Part shown: piece by piece, positions 30,101 to 44,054 of the stretch
Numbering within the stretch: position 1 is the first letter of the stretch
Layout of the letters: each line of letters begins with the position of its first letter
Assembly (NCBI RefSeq): GCF_029962835.1
Contig: NC_080584.1
Location: forward strand, 77,776,862-77,840,861
Direction of reading: 5' to 3'
DNA from: Magnolia sinica
Taxonomy: Eukaryota > Streptophyta > Magnoliopsida > Magnoliales > Magnoliaceae
DNA length: 64,000 nt
Position numbers and translations under genes: made by a program
The notes under the pieces: generated by a model
What the model was told of the DNA's origin: nothing
Databases searched by the model: none
What the model saw: only the letters and a program-made list of their open reading frames with translations

Positions 30101-33100
30101 ACGTCACCTGCACCTGTATCTAAATCAGAGTCTGGTTGGTGTTTTAAAACACTGTCCCAGAGTGGGAGTGAGTGATCAACTCAGTGGTTCTATAACGTAA
30201 AAGTTACAAATGTTATCAAGTCAATCAAAGTAGTAATGATAAGACAATCATAACGATCACTTCTTAACTATTCTTTTTAATGCAGGAATGGGGTGCAAGT
30301 AATGATATATGCCCTCACACCAAAGCTCTCTCACAAGCAATTCCGACAACCTGTTTCGCATATGACATCACTTCCTCAAAACAGTGCAACTTCATCGCCT
30401 TTTAAGCACATCCTAACTAATGCAATGCGATGCATGATCGTGTTAGCCAAGTAATTAATTAAGCTCATTCATACAGTAAGTTTGGGAAGCTAGGGCACCT
30501 CCCTTTATATCATTGACCCAAATTTAAAGATCCATCTAAGTTTGTCACTCTTAGTTAAACACATATGATAGACAAGTTGTAGGGTTGTCACTCCTAATTA
30601 AACACATACGGTAGGCAAGTTATAAGAATTTATACTCGCAGTTACTACGGGGAGGCTCGTCAACCCATCGTAGGTCGACAGCACGAACACAGTGTCCCTT
30701 ACTACCATATCCGGCTCACGAGCTTTATTTACTCATTGGTCATTATGGAGAGGTTCGTTACCTTAGCGTAGCCGACAGCTTGAACACGATGTCCCATACC
30801 ACCATGCCCGGCTCATAAGTCTTAGTGAATCGTGGTACTAAGGTTAAAGTGGATCTTTACATTGGAAATGGGTACCTTAGATTTAAGCAGTCGCGTCCAC
30901 ACATGGTAAACACGTAATAAGTCAATCAGTTCGTTATGCAAGCTCGATTGGTACGGGCATACGCTGACTTAATCGACATGGAGCGCATATGCATCCCTCG
31001 TGGCCTAGCCACTGTCGACAATCGTCGTGCGACTCGGATTCATCAAGTTTACCCGATGTGGCGAGACTAATTCGACCATCCGAACAGAGACTTTTACCGA
31101 TTGCCCGGGCTACGTTGTAGCCCCACTCCTACTCATATACAGCTAACAAACACATGTGATATTCATCTCAGCATTTAACAAGCAATCCAAATGGATTCCC
31201 CATTTGGGCATTTCATCGAACACATCGATCATGTTACCAAACACTTGCATTTTATCAATTAATTACATAGAGGAAAATATGATTACAGAAAGGAAACTAT
31301 ACATATGCATAAGGCAATAGGGAATCCTATCTTAATACTTATAGTAAATACAAATCATCAACAATTTCTCATTGAAATAATTTATCAAACACTTAGACTA
31401 CGTTAGTTACAACATGTGTTTTTATCAAATATTCATACTAAGAAATCTATATGCATATAACAATGCTGAATCCTAGATTAGAAATCATGGCAAGCACAAA
31501 TCATTTTCAAGTGCTCTTTCAAACATTTCAACAAATACATGGGATGTATCTTTTACTCATGACAGTTCATAGGTGTATATCATACAGAAATTGACGTATC
31601 TAAGACAATACGATAGCAATCAAGTCAGACATAAATCATTAGCTGACATCAAAGAATTGATAAACCACAACCTAAGTGTTTATAGTCCGCACCTTTCGTC
31701 GGAATACTCAGCTTGGACTCGGTCCAAACTCTACGTTTCTGAAAATGGAATGTCGGGCACCTAAATGATGAAACAAGTTAGCTAGGTTGATGAACAACTA
31801 TCCTAGATCTCTATAATGATATTAGGGTTAGGATTTCTTACCCAAAATCGTAACCGAAAAAGATTTGGTAGCACAACAGGGTGGAGATTTGGTGCGTGGA
31901 TTCATATGAGAGAATTCCTACAGCGATCTCCTAAAATCTCACTTCTCTCTTTCCTCCTTTCTCCTCTCTTTCCCTTAGTATTTTTGTAAAATGCGTATAT
32001 GGGAGTGAGAGAGAGAAATAAGAGCTATTTATAAGCCCAAAAGTGATACAAATGCCCCTAGGGCCACTTTATACGTAGTTTATACCCTTTGCGTAGCTGT
32101 TTCTTATGAAGAGAGCTCATAGGGAGGCCTACGACTCATCTACGTCATAGAGTACGTTGCCTGACAATGGATCCATACCAGGACATGATTTCGGTGCGAT
32201 TGGATAATCCGATTGACCATGAAGAGCCTGTGTCAGATCAACGGTTGTACTTATTTAATCGGGGCCACGGTTACACGAATATGTGTAGGGGAATTTCCCT
32301 TTTCCATGGGTAAAGTTTGGTCACAAACTAATGGTTCGAATTCCTCAATTTCGTGTGAGAGCGAACAACCCAATTCACTTAAGTTTTGGTTCGTTTTTTA
32401 AAGGTATTCACGTTTCTTATGCACTTCACTCATGATTCAAACTGGGTGTTTCTAGACACTATATGGGCTTGATTCCAGCGATGGTTATCAAGCCCAGTAG
32501 GATAGACATAGTCTTATAGTTTCGCGATCATCGGACCGTTAATGTGCGGTTTAGGTCCGTTACCGAGTTTCAATGTACTCTCAAGAGCGACAGGCCCTTA
32601 GGATTTCTCCTAGGTCTTTAGGTGGCATCGATTCAGTGGTACTCATGGTTTTAGTCCTTCTCATTTGTGAAAATGGTGGCCCAACCTTAATCCAACGATT
32701 ATTTAGTTTAGTACTTAACTAAATTCTGCCTAAATTATATGACAGGATGTGGTCCTCGGGTAGTTCTATCTGAGGTAGTACTCGGGTCTTTGTACGAATT
32801 TTTCTGAGACATTACATCAACTTCCGATTAGGTTTATGTTAGTGGGTGTGGGGATCAGTTGAATGTCAAAACTTCAGTCTGTGCTGACACTTTTAACAAC
32901 CGAACTTAAGTATATGATGATGACAAAAGCATTCAAGGAGGGTGTTTGGTTGAGGGGGATGATAAATTAGTTGGGGCTTCAGCAAAAGGCCATGGCAGTC
33001 AATTGTGATAGCGAAAGCGCAATCAATTTAGCTAAGAATTTTGTTTATCAGTTACGTACTAAACATAATAATGCGAGTCATTATTTTATCTGACAGGTGC

Positions 33101-33686
33101 TTGAGGAAGGAGGCATGACTCTAAAGAAGATGCACACGAGTGTGAATCCAACTGACATGCTTACTAAGTCAGTTCTCACAGAGATGTTCAAGTTCTTTTC
33201 AACTTCTTTGGGCTTGGTGAAGGCCTAAATGGAAGACGGAGTATGCATAAGAAGAGATGATGGAGCTATGATGGAAGACAGAATCAAAGATGATGATTTA
33301 TAAGGAGTAATGATGAATTGAGATCAAAGACATTGTGGAGATTATTGTTGATGTATTAAATATGTCAATCACATGATCTGTCGATTCCATCAACAGATCA
33401 CTTGAAGTCATCAATAGATGCTCGATCCCATCAAGAAAATCCAGAGAATTCCATGTTGGTTGCTGGAATGTTTTAGTGTTGCTACTCGATGTCATTAAAG
33501 TAAGTTCGATGACATCAAAGGTCATCGATGGCATCGAAGGTCCCATTGAAGATGTGCGCAAAATTACGTAAGTGCGGGATTTGTTTCCTATTCCAGTTAT
33601 GATATTAATCTTGGGGTCCCCTTGATCAGAGGAAGATCCAAGAAAGCCCATTTCTAGCCCATGGTTGACAATATTCTGCATAGAAT
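27183..33686 (+). mobile_element. Ty1/copia retrotransposon fossil, nested, copy 2
   Basis: Same order of parts as 3866-10372: GAG-pre-integrase, integrase, reverse transcriptase, RNase H interrupted by a solo LTR, then a 3' LTR that meets a LINE. It is broken with many breaks. It was inherited with the segmental duplication, so its insertion is older than that event. Confidence 0.85.
29675..32816 (+). mobile_element. Solo LTR, Ty3/gypsy-type, copy 2
   Basis: A segment of 3142 bases, TGTAACGC to ACATTACA, is flanked by perfect TCAAC target duplications (29670-29674 and 32817-32821). It is the same insertion as 6361-9502. Its presence in both copies shows that solo formation came before the duplication. 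Confidence 0.82.
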
Positions 33687-35647
33687 TTCAAGCTGAAAGG
33701 TCGATTTCTAAGCCAAGCAGGAAGAGATGTGCTCAGCAGCGTCCCGATTCATAAGCTAGCAACAACGGAGGTGCCAAAAGGGACTTTAAAGGATATCAGA
33801 TTTTCTCTATGGATGGACCGAAGGCAAGAAAAAAGTGCATTGTATCATCTGGAAAAAAAAATCGCAATTCCAAAGGAATAATGAGGGCTAGGAGTAAAAG
33901 CTCTAAATGATGTAATGAAAGCTCTAAGAATGAAAATGGCATGAACGGCTACATTCGACCACAAAAACAGCCTATGGGCCAATTTCATGAGATCCAAATA
34001 CAAGGTGGATGCTCAATCTGCGGGTAATCGCAACAGATCGGCGACCTTAAGATATTGGAAAGAAATCTTAAGCCTGTCGGATATGTTGGAAGCCAACTCG
34101 CACGTACTATTGGGAGATGACAGCAACAATCTTTGGACTACCAATTGGATGGGACTATGTCCCATTCAAGGCTGGCTCCCTAGACAGATCCCCTAAGGCT
34201 CCCTCTGAATGAAGATCAACGAGGTGATCCGGGTCTTAACGGTGCCCTTCTGAGCAACATATATCATCCCTCATCCCTCTAGGCATCCTACAACACATTA
34301 ACGATGAAGGAATTAAAACCCAGAGAGGAGAGGACCATGTCATCTGGACAGGGGAACCATTAGGAAAATACACGATTAAGTCGGCATGGAAGAAGGTTCG
34401 CCTAGTAGGAGAGAGAAGGAAGTGGGCTAAATGGTTTTGGGACAACAGATTGCCTCCAAAGATCTCCCTGCTCACCTGGAAACTCCTATTCAAAGAAAAA
34501 TCGGTAGATATTAGTGTTAAAAAAAAGGAGCAATTCTAGCCTTAGGGGTACCTGCTATGAAAGTGTAGAAAGTCATAAAGAATGGTCTCTGGATCACCTC
34601 TTTGCGGAAGGTGATTTAGCAACCACTCTTTGGCGTAAGTTCTCAACAACTCTCTCAGTCTCATTCCTAGAAGGTCAATCGGCAGCTGGTCAAGCCTCAG
34701 AATGGTAGAGCTTGGCTAATGGCAACTCAAACATCGTTATCCTTCGTGGGATTTCTCCTCACCTAATCTTCTGGGAGATCTGGAATGCAAGAAACAGGAA
34801 ATGGTTTGAAGAAGTCCATGTGAATGTTGGATAATCCATAACCAACATTCAAAGATGGTTCTCCATCATTGTCACTTCATTCTAGCTCCCGCCAAGCAAA
34901 AATTACAAAAATAATGAGGTTATTCAAGACTTGGGTATCTTATCTAATCAAGATAAAAACAAGTCCCTTTGCCTTATAAAATGGAAAAGGCCGGCGGCAA
35001 GATGAGTGAAACTAAATGTAGACGGATCCTCCAGGGGAAACCCAGGCCCTTTAAGCAGTGAGGGAGTGTGTCGAAATGAAAATGGAAGTCTAATATTTGC
35101 ATTCTCAAGAGGTTATGGTAGAAAAACAAACTTCCAGGCTGAAGTAAAAGCATTGCTAGATGGGTTGCATATATGCTTGAAGAAAAGTCTCAATCGTATT
35201 GAAGTAGAAAGCGACTCGGAAGCAGCGGTGAGCACATTCACAAATACAAGTCCCACCCCTTGGAACATCTTTTACTGGAAGAAGAGATTAGAATATCAGT
35301 AGAGGTCAGCCACCATCTCTATTCAACACATCCTAAGGAAAGCAAATAGAACGGCCGATGGCTTGACTCACCTGAGTAGCAATAACTAACTCGACAGGGA
35401 CTTCGAGCATCTGGAGGACCTCCCAGTCCTGACCAAGGGGGAGCTCTTTCTCAACTGAGCAAACCTAGGTATAGTTAGAGAATCATAGATAGGCTCTGGC
35501 TAGTTTTCAAACTAGAATATGATAGGCTAAATCCTCTTCTTTTTGTACTAGAGGTCTAGCCCGAATTGTATGTCATGTGTCAAGTTGCATTATATATATA
35601 TATATATATAGTTTACCGCTCTCCTTTTATTCCACTTATAAAAAAAT
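33687..35647 (+). mobile_element. L1-type LINE, 3' half with RNase H and tail
   Basis: Its first 1.3 kb is nearly identical to 10373-11658. It then continues where copy 1 is cut: a C-terminal RNase H domain (98-codon frame at 35006-35302, with NVDGSSRGNPGP, the acidic motif VESDSEAAV, then ILRKANRTADGL in a neighbouring frame near 35330) followed by a 3' region with a (TA)n run at 35591-35611 and a short A-run. It is 5' truncated, as LINEs usually are. The catalytic reverse-transcriptase core and endonuclease are absent, so it cannot move. The flank after 35647 matches that after 15292. Confidence 0.83.
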
Positions 35648-37886
35648 GTGACCCAAAAGTTTTCAAAATTTTTTTTTTTTTTTTTTAAAATTACTTGGCT
35701 CTAGCTGTGCTCCTCATTACATAGACGACATAGGTAAGCGAGGAGATGGTAGTCTCCCAACGGGAGATGTCCTTCACCGCCTCAGCATATTCAAGTAAAA
35801 TTTCTAGAAAAAATACATTGTTTAGTCAATAGTAAATTTGAAATTAGTGAACATGTGCGAAAAAAGTATTATCAAAACAAATGAAGAAATTTCCTCTTGG
35901 TTGGAAATGTGGTTTCCCATGAAATACCGTTTCTTATGTTCATTTTCCCACTACCCTACAACAGGCTTTCATTAGTCGTTCCAATGTACGATTTTTCCCT
36001 TGACTTGGGTTACATAACTACAATGTGCGTTTCTCACAGGGAGTCGTGGCTTATAAAAATCCCGGATGAAGACTAAAAATCTTTGGCCACAGTGTACTCT
36101 GACCATATATAGGTTGGATGATGTGTACCAATGACCATTTTCCTTTCAGATGGCTCGTTTGCTGGCTTCCTATTTGATAGTTTTCTCAGTCACTGTGATT
36201 GATCAGAGGTCATTGTTGCATTTCACGTGCACTGTCAGCCATTTGCCAAAACCCCGTGAGTCACGGCAAACGGACATTTTAGATTAGCCAAGAGCTAAGA
36301 GCATTTTATTTATTTATTTATTTTTCGCTAATAGCTTTGCTAGACCTTTGCTAGACCCACACGCGTGCACGAGGCAGCTCATGCACACACCACATTCACG
36401 CCAGCATGATACATTTGAAGCAGAACGGATTGGCGACTCTCTGGTTGATGATCGGTGCCCTGTGGGCCCAACCATGATGTATATGTTTCATCCATTACGT
36501 TCATCTAATTTTACAGATCATTTCAGAACTTCATCCTAAAAATGAGAGGGCTATAAATCTCATGTGGACAACAAAACAGGAAAACAATAGTAATTGGATA
36601 TCCACCATTAAAATCCTCCTAAGGCCCACTGTACTGTTTATTTGATATCCAATCTGTTGAGTAGGTCATAAAGAGCAAGATGAAGGGTGAAAACAAATAT
36701 AAGCTTTATCCAAAACTTTTATGGCCCTAAAAAGTTTTTAATGGTTGACATTCATTCAACACTGTTTCCTATAATATGGTCCACTTGAGATTAGGATATA
36801 CTCATTTTTGGTCTTATACCATAAAATGATCTATAAAAATATATGGACGGCATGGATGAAACATGTACATCATGGTGGGGCCCACAGAGCACCAACCATC
36901 AGCCATTGGCCAATCTGTTTCCCATTTAAAGATGTCCATTTCATTTATTGGTACCACCGTGCAGAAGCTCTGCAAAAAGTCTGCTCTGTCTGATGTCAGG
37001 TGCGTTGTATTTTTGGGTTTTAAAAATTCAGGCTCGGAATAGATATCGGGTACGGAAGTATGAGCGAAGATTGATTACGAGCAGATAGCCGAGACAGTCG
37101 TACGGATCAACTGCCAACCAGTACTGGAAAAACCAGAATATTACAATTATTCATTAGAACCATAATAGATCTTTCATCATCCCCAGCAAATTGATTATTC
37201 AGTTTATTGATTGGGGCTACATTTTACGAGTGATCTTAACCGTCCATACTTATAGGATAATGATCCAATACATAGAGCCATGAAATGCATACTGCACCAA
37301 CTGGATAGTTCAGATCAATCGATCGGATGGTCCAAGTGGTTGCTATTGCAACCAGGAGCAATGAATTCCAAGTGCTCCGCAAGCAATGGATAATTCCTCT
37401 TAAGAAGCTCCGAAACGCTTCTCGAAGAAAGCTCCTCGTCAACATTCCTAGAACAAACTTATTCTACAAATACATGTGTGGAGCCCCAACCTCGAAGATA
37501 AAAAATTATACTCATACAAAACAGGTGAGCCACACCATTTAAATTTATGCCTAAAACCACTAAAATCACGTGATGTGGCCCAACTTAGATTTTGAATAAT
37601 CTGGATATTTAAGTGTTCAGTAATCCATGTGGGCCCCATTTTATTAATGGATTCGATGATATATAATAAAACGTGTCAGTGTGACCCATCAGTGTTTGAA
37701 TCGATCTGACTTATCGAACATTGGGACAACTAGAAGGGGGACAGCTTATGAAGGTAGTGCATGTTGGCCACACATAGGTAGATGAATCGACTTCCTGCTT
37801 ATCATATTTTATACAGCACCTCCCATTCTTTAAAAAAATAATAATAAATAAATAAAAATGGAAAAGACATGAGTTTTCGTGGATTG
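35648..37886 (+). other. 5' flank of the pseudogene, paralogous to 15293-17553
   Basis: No gene was recognised. It is collinear with the flank of the complete + strand gene, with scattered substitutions and small gaps and an extra T-rich run near 36305-36326. It ends in an A/T-rich leader before ATG 37887. Confidence 0.55.
36425..36918. mobile_element. Decayed MITE, paralogue of 16058-16557
   Basis: The left end ACGGATTGGC and right end GCCAATCTGT are still inverted, but the long terminal repeats seen at 16058-16557 are eroded or shortened. The subterminal GTGGGCCC and ATCATGGTGGGGCCCAC words remain. Confidence 0.6.
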
Positions 37887-38502
37887 ATGGCTTTTGTTGG
37901 AAGCATGAGAAATGTAAAATCTCTTCTTCCTTTTCTCTCTCTCTCTTTCCTTCTTGCACTGCAATCTCTAGCATTACTCCCACACAACCAATCACAGAGG
38001 GCCAGACCCTTCTTTCGCCCGGTGAGGTCTTTGAGCTGCGATTCTTCAGCCCTAAAAATTCCACAAACCGCTATGTCGGGATATGGTAAGTCCCGACCCG
38101 AACGGTGGTTTGGGTGGCCAACCGAGAAAACCCACCTAAGGATTCATCCGGGGTTTCGCGGTAAGTGGGGAGGGCAATCTGGTGGTTTTAGATGGAAGAG
38201 GAAACACACCCCGGTCATCAGGCACTTCCACTGCATCGAACGATACAACCGCAACGCTTGAACACAAAGGCAATATCATTCTTAGGATTGGAAATTCAAA
38301 TAGTAGCATCTTATGAGAGAGCTTCGATCATCCAACATATTCGTTCCTACCGTTGATGAAGCTCAGGGCCAATCTAAAGACATGAAAGATGACGATTCTA
38401 ACATCTTGGAAGGGTGATGAGGATCCTTCCCTGGGGAGTTTCACTTTAGGCCTTGAGCTTCATATGATACCACAAGTGCCTGTATGGAATGGGTCAGCCC
38501 GA

Positions 38503-41500
38503 TGTTGTCAGAAAAAGTCTTCAAGTCTGCTCGACCAGTCAAGGGTTCACTCGACCAGTCGAGGCCAGCTCGACTCGAAGTCTAGCGGATTCGTCCTTTC
38601 GCTATTCCGTGTTGCTCGACCAGTCGAGGCCCTTATTCAACTAGTTGAGGTTACGCAGATTCTTGCACGGATTTTGCACGGACTGCGTAAATTTGAGGCA
38701 GTTTCAAAGATGTGCGAAAGGGGACTTTCTTAAACTATAAATAGGGGTCCCTGGGGCTATTCTAGGGGATTCTAAGGCTTTCTAAAGGAGTTCCAAGGAT
38801 TCTTAAAAAGTTTTAGGGTTTCTAAAGGGTGTAGTAGGGGTGATATTCGAGGTTGTTCGAATTGGGTAAGTCTTCTCTCTTTGTAATTTATATTTCATAG
38901 TGGAATTCTGTCGCTTTGTGCCGTGGTTTTTTTCCACAAGAGTTTTCCATGTTAAATCTTTGTGTTCACTTGTAATTGCTTGGTGCCATTGGATTGCTAT
39001 CCTAGATCTAGATCTGTGTGATTCCACAGCACAAATCCCCAACAAGTGGTATCAAAGCAATCGTTGGGGCACAGATCTGAATCTACAGGATTAGTAATAA
39101 TGGGAAGTACTAGGTATGAGATTGAGAAGTACTCAGGAAAAAATAATTTTGAATTATGAAAGATTAAGATAATGAGTTCCTTAATCAAGCAAGGCGAAGA
39201 TGGTGCTCTTGAGGAGCGAAAGTCTATTATGACCGATGATGATTGGAATACTCTTGATAAGAAGGCTTTATCATCGATCCGTTTATGTATCACAGATGAG
39301 GTTCTCTACAATGTCATGAGAGAGAATACTACGGCCAAGTTATGTACGAAGTTAGAAGATGTCTATGCGAAAAAATCCTCTGAAAATCGCCTACACTTGA
39401 AGCGGCAGTAGTATAACTTCAAGATGGCAGAGGGTGGAGATCTGGAGGCTCACATCAGCAACTTTAATAAATTAGTTTGCAAATTGTTAGATATGGAGGA
39501 AGTGATGAAAGATGAAGAATAAGCATGTATGTTACTGAATTCTCTTCCGGCATCTTATGAGTCATTCAAAGACACAATGTGCTCATCAAATAAAACCCTG
39601 AGTATCGACACTGTTATCTCAGCCCTTCAAGGGAAGGCTATGAGAAAGTTTAACGTTGACATGAGGATATCTTCTAAGGTACTGCTTATAAGGGGTGAAA
39701 ATTTTGAACAAGGTACAAGTTCTTTAGGTTCTAGATCCAAATCCAAGGGCAATGGCAAAAGAAAGGTAAAGTACTAGAATTGTGGGAAGGAAGGACATGT
39801 GAAGAAGGATTGTGAAAATTCTAAATCGAAGAGAGAAGATTCTAAGGCTTCATACAGGGAGGCCAATGCTGCCATGTCAAATGGATCGAGTGAATGCGAT
39901 GGTAATGTTTTGTCTGTGTCTACGATCAGAAGGCCTTACGATGATCGTAAGGGCGAATGAATTCTAGACACAGGAGCATCTTTTCATATGACTCCTCATC
40001 GGAGTTGGTTCACCAGCTACATTATTTATGGGTGTATGAAGATGTTTGATGGGGTGGAGCGTACCTTGACTAATGTCAGGCACATTCCTAATTTGAAGCA
40101 GAATTTGATTTCTCATGGTGTACTTGAGGCAATGGGCTACAAATTCACATGTATTGATGGTGCTCTTAATGTTTCTAAGGAGACATGGGAAATCATAAAA
40201 GCACAATGACTTGGTAACATATATAGATTGATCGGGAGCACTTCAAAAGGTGGAGCTGCAGTGGATGTAGCGGATTCTACCTCTGCACGTGTGTGGCATG
40301 CTGGGCATAGCCACATGAGCGGGCAGGGCAAGAAGGCTGAGACGTGCGGACAGGGATACAAAGCAGGTGAAGCAACCACCTGTGAGAAGAATCACACGAC
40401 ATGATCACATGATATCGACGATGTACATGAACGACTCCAATATTGTAAGGGATTCATCTTCTATTCAAATGACCCTAGGTAAGCTTAATGTTGAGAAGTG
40501 AAAGGTGACTATGAGCGATGTGATGAATTCTTTGTACCAGACTGACATATGGGAGCGAGTGGAGCTTCTAATGGACCGGAGAGCAGTTGGATGTAGGTGG
40601 ATCTTCAAGAGGATATAACATAGATATAGGGTGAGGTTGGTAACGAATGGTTATGCTCAGAGAAAAGAAATCGGCTTCTCAGAGATATTTACGCCGACGG
40701 TATAATAGGTGTTTATTAGATCCGTGATTGGCGCTGGTTGGCCAATGTGATCTTGAGCTGGAAGGATAGATGTGGAGTCTACACTTCTGTAAGAAAAATT
40801 AGAAGAGTAAATTTACATGAAGCAACCAAAGCGGTTCGAAGTTAAAGGGACTGAGAAAAGACTTTGCAGGAGGTCGTGGTTTGACATGTCGCCTAGGCAG
40901 TGGTTTGATTCCTTCATGGTGAGTTAAGAATTGATGACATATAGGTCGCCAATTATGACATGTCTGAAATCAATGTACTGAAGACTCGGTTAAATGGGAC
41001 ATTCAGGATGAAGGATCGAGGGGTTACAAAGATGATTCTCAGCATTTAGACTGAAAGAGGAGTAGGCTTTGGTTATCTCGGGTAAAATATATTGGGTAGG
41101 TATTGATCAAGGAGGTGATGGACCATGTAAAGTCATAAACCATTCCCTATGCGTCTCTCCTCAAGTTTTCCTCAGGACATATCCTAAAATAGATGAGGAA
41201 AAGCAGGATATCTTATAAGCTTTATTCAAATGCGGTTGGCAGTGTATGCCATGGTCTGGATTAGACTGGTTATTTCATAAGCTATCAGTGTTGTGAGCAA
41301 ATACCCCGGCAAGCAATATTGGGTAGCGGTGAGATGGTAAGAAGACTACGTCTTTCTTTTTGAGAAGACAGGAGCAAAGGTGGTTGAACACGTATATTTT
41401 GATCCAGCAGAGATGCCCACCTAAATCGTTCCTACAGAAAAGTTCAAGTTCTAAGTAACTTCTCTAGGGTTGGCGATGGCATAAAAGAAAGATGGATTGT

Positions 41501-42154
41501 GCATGAGAAGTTATGATGTGATGCAGAGATAACAAAAGAGGTCAAGAAGCTACACGGTTAAAGATTGAAGACTTGAAGGTTGTTGTTAGAAAAAGTCTTC
41601 AAGCCTGCTCGACCAGTCGCGGGTCCACTCAATCGGTTGAGGCCAGCTCGACTCGAAGTCCAGCGGCTTCATCCTTTCGCTATTCTGTGTTGCTCGACCA
41701 GTCGAGGGGCCTGCTCGACCGGTCGAGCGGGTTGCTCGACCAGCGAGGCCCTCATTCAACTAGTCGAGGTTACGCAGATTCTTGCGCGGATTCTGCCGGA
41801 CTGTGTAAATTTGAGGCAGTTTCAAGGATGTATGAAAGGGGAGTTTCCTAAACTATAAATAGGGGTCCGTAGGGCTATTTTAGGGGATTCTAAGGCTTTC
41901 TAAAGGAGTTCCAAGAAGAGTTTTAGGGTTTCTAAAGGGTGTAGCAAGGGTGAGATTTGAGGTTGTTCGAATCAGGTAAGACCTCTCTCTTTGTAATTTC
42001 TATTTCATAGTGAAATTCTATCGCTTTGTGCCGTAGTTTTTTCCCGTAAGGGTTTTCCACGTTAAATCTTTGTGTTCTCTTGAGATTGCTTGGTGCCATT
42101 GGATTGCTATCCTAGATCTAGATCTATGTGATTCCGCAGCACAAATCCCCAGCA
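38503..42154 (+). mobile_element. Ty1/copia retrotransposon fossil inside S-domain exon 1
   Basis: Two LTRs, 38503-39044 and 41581-42154, begin TGTTGT and end in CA. They lie between 5-base target copies CCCGA (38498-38502) and CCCAA (42155-42159); the unbroken gene reads CCCGATACTGG here. A tRNA-Met-type primer site (TGGTATCAAAGC, 39047-39058) follows the left LTR. The inside shows gag with a CCHC knuckle, a protease motif, GAG-pre-integrase and parts of reverse transcriptase. At about 3.65 kb it is shorter than a usual copia, much of pol is missing, and it is broken with many breaks. Each LTR has a TATA-like CTATAAATAGGGG and repeated CTCGACCAGTCGAG palindromes. The LTRs differ by roughly 7-9% by eye, so the insertion is several million years old. 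Confidence 0.93.
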
Positions 42155-43550
42155 CCCAATACTGGTGAAGCGGGAAATGGAATGGAAGGATATTCATTGG
42201 GATGCCGTACATGTACAACATCTACCTTAACGGTCCCAACTTGGTTACAGATGAAGAGAAGAAGACAATCTACTTCACATATTCTTACTACACTGAAGAA
42301 TATACAAGAATGTCGATTGAATGGTCAAGTGTGTTCAAGACGTCGAATTGGAACATACAAAGGAAAGATTGGTCCATTCAACGGATGCACATGCGTACGA
42401 GGTGCGGCCTTTATGGCCTGTGCGGGCCGTTTGGGATTTGCAAGGAGTTGGGCTCGCGGATATGTGTCTGTATGCAAGGATTCGAGCCTAAGTCGATTGC
42501 TGAGTGGAGTAGCAGGAATTGGTCAGGTGGATGTGTAAGGAAAGCCCAGTTGAATTGTAGTAGTGGAGGGAAAGGAAATGGATTTTTGAAGATTGGAGGA
42601 TTGAAAATGCCAGATTTTGCAGATTGGAAGCGTGGCGTGGGTGATGGAAAGACCTGCGAAGATGACAGTCTGAAGAACTGTTCTTGTATCGCCCTCGCCT
42701 ATGTTAGTGGAATTGGGTGTATGAACTGGGGTGGAGATTTGATCGATATTGAAGAATTCAGCTCTGGTGGAGAGAATCTTTACATCCGTCTGGCAGATTC
42801 CGAACTCGGTATGCCTAACTCTCTTTTAATTCTTTCTAGTTAAACATTTTTCATTTGATATTTCTTGAATTTTATTTTTCTTTCCTGTCATGATCAACGG
42901 CTCGTGTGGCTCCATTGGGTTCCACTGGGGCCCACATTTAGAGGTAACCCAATGATCTGAATGAGCTACCTTATGAATTTTCAATGAACTCAAACTCGAC
43001 AGATTCTAAAACTCAATGATCAGGATCATTCCTTCAGCTTGCGTATTGGATCATAGGTCACGCATGTAAATTAGCTCTCAAAGGATGGACGGTTGAGATT
43101 ATCAGATCATAAGTCATTTCTGCCCTGTAATAAGGGTAAAAGGTTATCTTATATACGGTCTCGATCATTAGATCATCACTTTGTGACGATCCAGTGGAGC
43201 GACACATGCTTGGCAAATTCCTGGTCTTGCATAGGCCCTATAAAATAGCTCTCACAATAAGGACGGTTTTGACCGTCGGATCTTTACATTGTATGCAGTC
43301 CGCTTCCGGCAAAACCAAAAGCGGTTGAAAAGTCTCCTCTTTTTCTTTTTTCAAAGTCAAATCTTGACCTTTAATGCATGTCTGACTGAAATTGATGTTT
43401 AGATGAACGCCGATTGCACACGATTCGTGATGGGAACACATTGAACGGATACAAGATCCGAACCGTTCATATCTTACTCGCCAGAATTGACTTTTCAGTA
43501 AGCAGATTTGATGGAAAGTAGGTCCGACCCCCAGCCCAGCCATCAACCTA

Positions 43551-44054
43551 TGGGGAGCGGATTGCCTGTGACCCCGGGCACATATATATCTCGGTGCCGA
43601 GAGCTTTGTGGGGACCACCAGGATGTCCATGACAAATCCAATCCGTCCATCTGTTTTCAAAGATCACAGTCTGATAGGATTATAAAATTCATGCAGATCC
43701 AAAACTCATGTGGCCCATATCACACGAAACAGAGGATATTGAACGAGTCTGATGGTGATAGAAGTTTTGTATGAGGATGATATTTCTTCCTACAGTTTAT
43801 CTCAGTGGTAATAGTTCTATGAACGGTTTGGATAGTATATAACCATCATGGTCCGCCCCAGGAAGATTTCAAACTGTTTTGTTAGTGTGGCCTACCTACA
43901 CATTGGATATGCCTGATTTGTAGAATCTTCCCTTATTATGGTCTTTTAAAACATATGGACGGAGTGGATTTATCACTGACACCTCTGTGGACCCCACACA
44001 GCCCCAGGCAGAGAGATTTCTCTATGCCTGGGCTTACGGGCAATCCGCTCCCCA
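43551..44054. mobile_element. MITE in intron 1 of the pseudogene
   Basis: The outer ends TGGGGAGCGGATTGCC and GGCAATCCGCTCCCCA are inverted. Inside, GACAAATCCAATCCGTCCATC and GGACGGAGTGGATTTATC repeat the terminal words of the MITE at 13915-14298. It has no reading frame and is not present at the same place in the complete + strand gene. Confidence 0.7.

Noticed and set aside
35006-35302. RNase H-like open frame as a host gene
   Set aside because: It follows LINE reverse-transcriptase and zf-RVT sequence in order and precedes a LINE tail, so it is the C-terminal domain of the LINE.
39047-39058. tRNA-like TGGTATCAAAGC
   Set aside because: It is a primer-binding site after a copia LTR, not a tRNA gene. 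No cloverleaf surrounds it.
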